The notes under the pieces: model-generated
What the model was told of the DNA's origin: nothing
Database searches by the model: none
What the model saw: the letters and a program-made list of their open reading frames with translations, nothing else
Made by a program: the position numbers and the translations under genes
Origin: an uncultured Verrucomicrobiales bacterium
GTDB taxonomy: Bacteria; Verrucomicrobiota; Verrucomicrobiia; Verrucomicrobiales; Akkermansiaceae
Assembly: GCA_937969125.1 (NCBI GenBank)
Contig: CALBVA010000247.1
Location: forward strand, 1 to 11,687
Direction of reading: 5' to 3'
Length of the DNA stretch: 11,687 nt
Shown here: in pieces, positions 7,846-11,687 of the stretch
Position numbering within the stretch: position 1 is the stretch's first letter
Layout of the letters: each line of letters starts with the position of its first letter

Positions 7846-7867
7846 TTTTCAAACGAATGTTTGAAAA
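7846..7867. promoter_or_regulatory. Probable TetR operator 2 (perfect inverted repeat)
   Basis: TTTTCAAAC (7846-7854), spacer GAAT, and GTTTGAAAA (7859-7867) form a perfect 9-bp inverted repeat in the divergent region between the repressor and the methyltransferase. Its half-sites match those of operator 1. The two sites are 33 bp apart centre to centre, close to three helical turns, so two dimers could bind the same face of the DNA. The upstream-most ATG of the methyltransferase (7857-7859) sits inside this site, so the repressor might also influence that gene. Confidence 0.7.
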
Positions 7868-8723
7868 AAGATGGTGGGACAGAGATTCTCTGGGCGTGAT
7901 CGATCTCAAGAATGAGGACTGCTTAAAAGGAATGCAGGCCATGGAAGCTGGATCCGTGGACCTCGTGGTGACCTCGCCGCCTTATAATATTGGGATCAAT
8001 TACGGGATTTACGATGACAACGAGGAGCGCAGCACCTTCCTCCAATGGTGCCAGGACTGGGCCAAGGAGGTCCACCGGGTGATGGCGAACGGAGCGTCAT
8101 TCTTCCTGAACATAGGAGCGGCACCTTCCGATCCCCTGCTCCCTCATGAGATCATCCTGGCCTTTACGAAAGAGGAGCCGGAGTTCGTTTTGCAGAATAC
8201 TTTTCACTGGGTGAAATCAATTTCGGTGGAAACGCGGAAGGGCGAGACGATCTCCGCCGGACACTTCAAGCCCATCAACTCGAAGCGTTACGTCAATGAC
8301 TGTCATGAGTATGTCTTCCACCTCACCAAGGCGGGAAACGTTCCTCTCCAGCGACGCGCAGCGGGGGTGGAGTATGCCGATAAATCGAACATCGCACGCT
8401 GGGGACACACCGGTGGCGAGGACAAACGCTGCCGGGGGAATAACTGGTTCATTCCCTACGACACCATTAAGTCGCGCGACAAAGATCGCCCCCACCCCGC
8501 GAGCTTCCCGGTGGGATTGGTGGAGCAATGCATCCGCATCCATGGCGTCGATGAGACGAAGCATCTGCTCGATCCTTTCCTGGGCATCGGGACTTCCGCA
8601 CTGGCCGCGCAGCGAATGCAGGTACCGCTTTTTTCTGGATTTGAGATCGATCAACATTACCTCTCCGTTGCTCGTGAGCGCCTCGATCAGGATGCTTTCG
8701 AGCAATCCCAAACCCTTCTTTAG
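7857..8723 (+). CDS. Solitary site-specific DNA methyltransferase (N4-cytosine or N6-adenine, beta-type motif order)
   Basis: From the ATG at 7857 this gives 288 aa. The catalytic motif IV, TSPPYN, is at residues 39-44. The AdoMet-binding motif I, LLDPFLGIGTSALAA, is near the C-terminus (about 237-251), preceded by FPVGLVEQCI (about 217-226) and followed by GFEIDQHYL. Motif IV before motif I is the beta-type order. SPPY is typical of N4-cytosine enzymes but also occurs in N6-adenine ones, so the methylated base and site are unknown. No restriction endonuclease gene adjoins it, so it looks like an orphan, possibly regulatory, methylase. The start is uncertain. The ATG at 7857 lies inside an operator palindrome. 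A GTG at 7896 (275 aa, giving VIDLKNEDCLKGM) leaves room for a promoter and begins where the conserved fold begins. Neither has a Shine-Dalgarno sequence. The reading frame continues upstream to 7668, antisense to the repressor gene, which is not credible as coding. hslO follows 4 bp after the stop. Confidence 0.88.
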   Translation: MFEKRWWDRDSLGVIDLKNEDCLKGMQAMEAGSVDLVVTSPPYNIGINYGIYDDNEERSTFLQWCQDWAKEVHRVMANGASFFLNIGAAPSDPLLPHEIILAFTKEEPEFVLQNTFHWVKSISVETRKGETISAGHFKPINSKRYVNDCHEYVFHLTKAGNVPLQRRAAGVEYADKSNIARWGHTGGEDKRCRGNNWFIPYDTIKSRDKDRPHPASFPVGLVEQCIRIHGVDETKHLLDPFLGIGTSALAAQRMQVPLFSGFEIDQHYLSVARERLDQDAFEQSQTLL

Positions 8724-8727
8724 TCAC

Positions 8728-9531
8728 ATGTCGCAGGAAATTGTTGCCGAGTTTGCCAAGGTCGAGTCCATCTTCGTCCGGGGGCGGAATTGCCTGCTGG
8801 TGAGGGCGGACTTCACACCCATCTTCACAGACTACTACCTCCATCTGATGGACATCGGCGAGCGACATCCGGAGACGCTCGATACCCCGATGAAGGAGTT
8901 GGTGGCAATGCTCACCCTGCATCTCACCGCGCGCCCTTGGGCGGAGACGATTGCCTGGACGGCCAACCTGCGAGCACCGCGGGTGAACTTCTTCGCCACG
9001 GGCTCCTCCACCAATGAATACATCACCGGACGGCTCTTCACCGAGGACGTGCGTGAGCCGGATCGTAATTTCCTCTACGCGCAAACGACCATGAAGGGTG
9101 AGAAACCCCGTCTCTCGACCATCGAAGTGCAGTCAACTTCGCCTCTCGAGTGGATTCGCCACTTCTATGATCAATCGGAGCAACGTCCGGGGAGAGCATT
9201 CAAACTGGATGACGACACCTTCGCCCTCGTGGCCGCGCAACCGGACTTCGATGAAGAGTGGTTCGAAAATCTCACCAATGAGGAAGTCGCCCGGATCACA
9301 GAAATAGAGGAGACGAAAGTTCTCGAAACGAGAAAGTTCAAATTCGACTGCGGCTGCTCTGTGGAGCGCATTTTACCCACGCTGAGCGCCTGGCGTGAAA
9401 AGCCAGAGGAATTGTTCGAGAATGATGACCAACTCCAGTTGCAATGCCCCCGCTGCGCGAAGAAATACATCATCACTCGTGAGGACGTCACTCGCCCGAA
9501 GCAGGGAGAAGACGAATCTCCGGAGCAATGA
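8728..9531 (+). CDS. hslO: Hsp33-family redox-regulated chaperone (HslO), divergent
   Basis: This 267-aa cytosolic protein carries the diagnostic C-terminal redox zinc site of Hsp33: DCGCSVERIL with Cys208 and Cys210, then QCPRCAKKY with Cys240 and Cys243 (CXC-X29-CXXC), followed by ITREDV. In Hsp33 these four cysteines bind zinc in the reduced state. Oxidative stress forms disulfides, releases zinc and switches on holdase activity. The middle has the family-like segment HFYDQSEQRPGRAFKL (about 145-160), corresponding to the YY-QSEQ region. The N-terminal half is poorly similar to the canonical fold, with LNMA-type segments replaced, and the protein is somewhat shorter than the usual 290 aa or so. 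An extra cysteine, Cys22, lies outside the zinc site. The start ATG is 4 bp after the methyltransferase stop, without a Shine-Dalgarno sequence, suggesting co-transcription. Its 3' end overlaps the convergent secreted-protein gene by 44 bp. Confidence 0.85.
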   Translation: MSQEIVAEFAKVESIFVRGRNCLLVRADFTPIFTDYYLHLMDIGERHPETLDTPMKELVAMLTLHLTARPWAETIAWTANLRAPRVNFFATGSSTNEYITGRLFTEDVREPDRNFLYAQTTMKGEKPRLSTIEVQSTSPLEWIRHFYDQSEQRPGRAFKLDDDTFALVAAQPDFDEEWFENLTNEEVARITEIEETKVLETRKFKFDCGCSVERILPTLSAWREKPEELFENDDQLQLQCPRCAKKYIITREDVTRPKQGEDESPEQ

Positions 9532-10231
9532 TAGGGACGTCGGCCTGGAACTCCCAAGTCGGTTCCTGTCCCTGCAGAAACAAGAGAATCGGATCCCCTT
9601 CCCAGCCGATAGCGGGATCTGCAATAAAACCCCAGTCGGTGTTGGGAACCTCAGGCATAAAAAATGGATCCAACTCCGTGACTCGATAATAGCAGGCTGG
9701 CTGCCCCTCTTGGGTCTCATCAAAGAATTCAATCGGCGGGCAGGCTATCCCGACATTCATGACGGGAGTCCACCTCACCATATCGTGCGAGCGCTCGATG
9801 CAGTAATTCCGCAGAGTCACCGGAGCCGCACCAACTGCCCAGTCGAAATTGAGTGTGATACAATTTCGCCCATCCTCCATTCGTTCGAAGCTCAATTCAG
9901 GCACCAGCTCGGTCAGCTCAATGACAGGGATCACCGGAGTCACCTCAGGCTCCCAGATGAAATCGGAGATGGGCTCGAAGCCCCCTTCGCTCAGAGCAAA
10001 GGGGTCGATACTGACGACCGTGGATCCTGTCTCCTCCGGCACACTAAAGGCAAAGGTGCCATCCTCTGCAGTGACCGTGTGCCAGCTGCCACTCGCCCCG
10101 GAAATCGAAACAGTGAGCCCTGAAACTGGTTCCAGATCCTCCGCACAAATCGAGCCCGCCAAAACAAGCTCCGCAGAGCAAAAACCCTGGCTCAACCCAA
10201 GACCTAAAGCGATATAGCATATACTTTTCAT
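9488..10231 (-). CDS. Secreted protein of unknown function with carboxypeptidase-regulatory-like and fibronectin-like beta-sandwich segments
   Basis: I do not recognise a specific function. The 247-aa product starts with a Sec signal peptide (MKSICYIALGLGLSQGFCSA, cleavage probably after Ala20). Residues about 21-80 (AGSICAEDLEPVSGLTVSISG, then TAEDGTFAFSVP) resemble a carboxypeptidase regulatory-like (CnaB-like) beta sandwich. Residues about 115-190 (CITLNFDWAVGAAPVTLRNYCIERSHDMVRW, then CYYRVTELDPFF) resemble the fibronectin-III-like 'ERS-D---W' units common in secreted proteins of Verrucomicrobiota and Planctomycetota. No enzyme motif, C-terminal anchor or PEP-CTERM tail is visible, so it is probably exported to the periplasm or outside. 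A weak Shine-Dalgarno-like GGTGA ends 10 nt before the ATG. The last 14 codons overlap hslO antisense. The gene is divergent from rpoD with a 206-bp spacer. Confidence 0.75.
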   Translation of the reverse strand: MKSICYIALGLGLSQGFCSAELVLAGSICAEDLEPVSGLTVSISGASGSWHTVTAEDGTFAFSVPEETGSTVVSIDPFALSEGGFEPISDFIWEPEVTPVIPVIELTELVPELSFERMEDGRNCITLNFDWAVGAAPVTLRNYCIERSHDMVRWTPVMNVGIACPPIEFFDETQEGQPACYYRVTELDPFFMPEVPNTDWGFIADPAIGWEGDPILLFLQGQEPTWEFQADVPIIAPEIRLLPASGE

Positions 10232-10367
10232 GATTAATGATTCACCAAATTACTTCTTCGTGCGCAAGGAGAAAGGAGTATCGTGCAGATGACATGAGGG
10301 ATGAGGCCCCTTGGCAGATCGAAAAATTCTTGACCAAACCCAATCCGTCACAAACATACGCCCTCCC

Positions 10368-10396
10368 ACAGGCTCGCCTGTAGGCCCTATAATAGG
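10368..10396 (+). promoter_or_regulatory. Candidate rpoD promoter -10 with flanking palindromes
   Basis: A perfect -10 box TATAAT is at 10388-10393, 44 bp before the rpoD ATG, without a recognisable -35 at 17 bp. The -10 is nested in CCTAT-A-ATAGG (10386-10396), and a second palindrome, ACAGGC-TC-GCCTGT (10368-10381), lies in what would be the spacer. The missing -35 plus the spacer palindrome could mean an activator or repressor site. An alternative -35, TTGACC (10330-10335), has only a poor -10 partner. The rest of the 10232-10437 spacer shows nothing more I can support. Confidence 0.45.
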
Positions 10397-10437
10397 TGAG
10401 GTGTACCCTGCGCACCGAGACTTCCCATCCAACCATC

Positions 10438-11687
10438 ATGGCTAAGAAAAAAACTCCCGCTAAGAAGGCGGCCAAGAAAGCCCCCGCCAAGAAAGCAGCG
10501 GCTAAAAAGGCACCTGCGAAGAAGGCTGCTAAAAAAGCCCCCGCTAAAAAGGTCGCCGCCAAAAAGGCTGCCAAGAAAACAGCGGCGAAAAAGGCACCTG
10601 CAAAAAAAGCCGTCACAAAAAAGACTGCAGCGAAAAAGACTGCAGCAAAAAAAGCTGTCGCCAAGAAGGCAGCGGCGAAGAAAGCCGCTAAGCAGGAGAA
10701 AAAGGAGGTCATTGAGACCCCTATCGAAAAGCCAGCTACCAAGAGTGGTAAGAAGGTCAAGAACCGCATCGACACCCCTGAGATCCAGGAGAAGATCCGC
10801 GAACTCATCAAGCTCGCCAAGGAGCAGGAGTATCTTACCTATGATGACATCCACGAAATTCTCCCGAACAACATCGTAGAACCCGCCGATGTTGATGCTA
10901 TTCTGGAGCGACTCCGCCAGATGGAATTTGACATCATCGACGCTTCGGAAGTTGATCGTTTCAAAGACAAGAAAAAGGGCGACCTGGATTCCGAGGAAGA
11001 GACGAAGGACCAAAAGCTCGATATTCTGGACGACCCCGTCCGCATGTATCTGAAGCAGATGGGGCAGGTCCCGCTGCTGACGCGCGAGCAGGAGGTAGAG
11101 ATCTCCAAGCGCATTGAAGATGCCGAAATCGAAGTGCAGAAATACCTCCACCTCTTCGGCTTCACCGCTGATGGCTACCTCGCCCTCGCTGACAAGCTAA
11201 TGAGAGGCAAGGAGCGCTTTGACCGTGTCATTCTCGATAAGAAGATCGAGAGCCGCGAGCGCTACATGAAAGCCCTCCCAAAACATTGCGATCAGGTCCG
11301 CGCCCTCCATGAAGAGACCACCGGTCTGATCAAGAAGCTTTCGGCCAAGGCACCCCGCGGGAAGAAAAAGCTCGAGGCGACATTGGAGAAGAACCTCCAA
11401 TCCATCGCCCGTCTCTACACCCGCTTTCACTTCAAGCAAAAGGTCATCGAGGACTTCTGTGACGTCGTAGAGGTGTATCAGGATAAACTCTGGAAGTATT
11501 CCCGCAAAAAGGGAGACGAAGCCGAAATCGCAATCAAGGAACTCACGCTGGAATCTTGGCACACCGTCGAACAATTCGACGCCACCAACGAGAAGCTCCG
11601 CATCTGGATGCGCAAAGCTCTCAAGGCCAAGACCGAGATGGTGGAAGCAAACCTCCGCCTCGTCATCTCCATCGCCAAGAAATATAC
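10438..11687 (+). CDS. rpoD: Primary sigma factor RpoD (sigma-70), 5' part, with Lys/Ala-rich N-terminal tail; cut by the window edge
   Basis: 416 codons are present with no stop before the edge. Residues 1-85 are a low-complexity Lys/Ala tail of AKKAPAKK-like units resembling histone H1 C-terminal tails. Residues about 109-173 (NRIDTPEIQEKIRELIKLAK, then YLTYDDIHEILP, then DIIDASEVDRF) are sigma region 1.1. About 196-230 (ILDDPVRMYLKQMGQVPLL, then TREQEVEISKRIE) is region 1.2. About 231-395 is the charged non-conserved region. The fragment ends with EMVEANLRLVISIAKKY, the start of region 2.1. This identifies the housekeeping sigma factor that directs RNA polymerase to promoters. The core-binding, -10, -35 and region 4 parts lie beyond the window. 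The ATG at 10438 was chosen because it begins the tail and follows the TATAAT box; there is no Shine-Dalgarno sequence. A shorter start near region 1.1 is possible but no in-frame ATG is nearby. Lys/Ala-rich sigma extensions exist in some Actinobacteria, so there is precedent. Confidence 0.93.
   Translation, partial: MAKKKTPAKKAAKKAPAKKAAAKKAPAKKAAKKAPAKKVAAKKAAKKTAAKKAPAKKAVTKKTAAKKTAAKKAVAKKAAAKKAAKQEKKEVIETPIEKPATKSGKKVKNRIDTPEIQEKIRELIKLAKEQEYLTYDDIHEILPNNIVEPADVDAILERLRQMEFDIIDASEVDRFKDKKKGDLDSEEETKDQKLDILDDPVRMYLKQMGQVPLLTREQEVEISKRIEDAEIEVQKYLHLFGFTADGYLALADKLMRGKERFDRVILDKKIESRERYMKALPKHCDQVRALHEETTGLIKKLSAKAPRGKKKLEATLEKNLQSIARLYTRFHFKQKVIEDFCDVVEVYQDKLWKYSRKKGDEAEIAIKELTLESWHTVEQFDATNEKLRIWMRKALKAKTEMVEANLRLVISIAKKY

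Noticed and set aside
7668..7856. Upstream extension of the methyltransferase frame to 7668
   Set aside because: It runs antisense through the TetR helix-turn-helix coding region and adds no methyltransferase motif.
9320..9334. TTCTCG-AAA-CGAGAA hairpin inside hslO
   Set aside because: It lies within conserved coding sequence just before the zinc site, has no T-tract, and is explained by the Leu-Glu-Thr-Arg codons.
10242..10820. Minus-strand frame full of FLAAFFAGAF-type repeats resembling a membrane protein
   Set aside because: It is the exact antisense of the Lys/Ala tail of rpoD, and the sense strand continues into recognisable sigma-70 regions.

Overview
The window reads as ordinary chromosome of a moderately GC-rich bacterium, most plausibly a member of the Verrucomicrobiota. 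That placement is inference. It rests on a secreted protein with the 'IERS-D-M--W-PV' beta-sandwich style common in that phylum, a divergent Hsp33, a primary sigma factor with a long Lys/Ala tail, and the near absence of Shine-Dalgarno sequences before the start codons.

Layout from left to right. (1) Positions 41-158 hold a tRNA-Arg(CCG) gene with its own -35/-10 promoter and an encoded CCA end. (2) Positions 159-1309 form a visibly AT-richer islet. A Lys/Arg/Glu-rich reading frame with no clear start ends in an ATGA overlap with a Phd/YefM-type antitoxin, which in turn ends in an ATGA overlap with a PIN-domain (VapC-like) toxin. (3) Positions 1390-7814, minus strand, hold a complete tripartite RND efflux operon in the order TetR repressor, outer-membrane factor lipoprotein, periplasmic adaptor, inner-membrane pump. 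The genes overlap by 4 bp or are separated by 3 to 15 bp. (4) Positions 7814-7867 lie between the repressor and a divergent DNA methyltransferase and carry two related inverted repeats, likely operators for the TetR protein. (5) On the plus strand, a solitary DNA methyltransferase is followed 4 bp later by an Hsp33-family redox chaperone. (6) A secreted protein of unknown function on the minus strand converges on hslO, with a 44-bp overlap of the coding ends. (7) From 10438 to the window edge runs the 5' part of the primary sigma factor gene rpoD. It encodes an unusual histone-H1-like Lys/Ala tail of about 85 residues ahead of sigma regions 1.1, 1.2 and the start of 2.1.

Functionally, the efflux operon is a self-contained drug/solvent export system with local repression. 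The methyltransferase and hslO may be co-transcribed away from it. The toxin-antitoxin cassette is an accessory insertion beside a tRNA gene. I see no CRISPR array, transposase, integrase or complete phage gene. The features most worth a second look are the sigma-factor tail, the third reading frame in the toxin-antitoxin operon, the paired operators with the methyltransferase start inside one of them, and an A9 tract inside the repressor gene.
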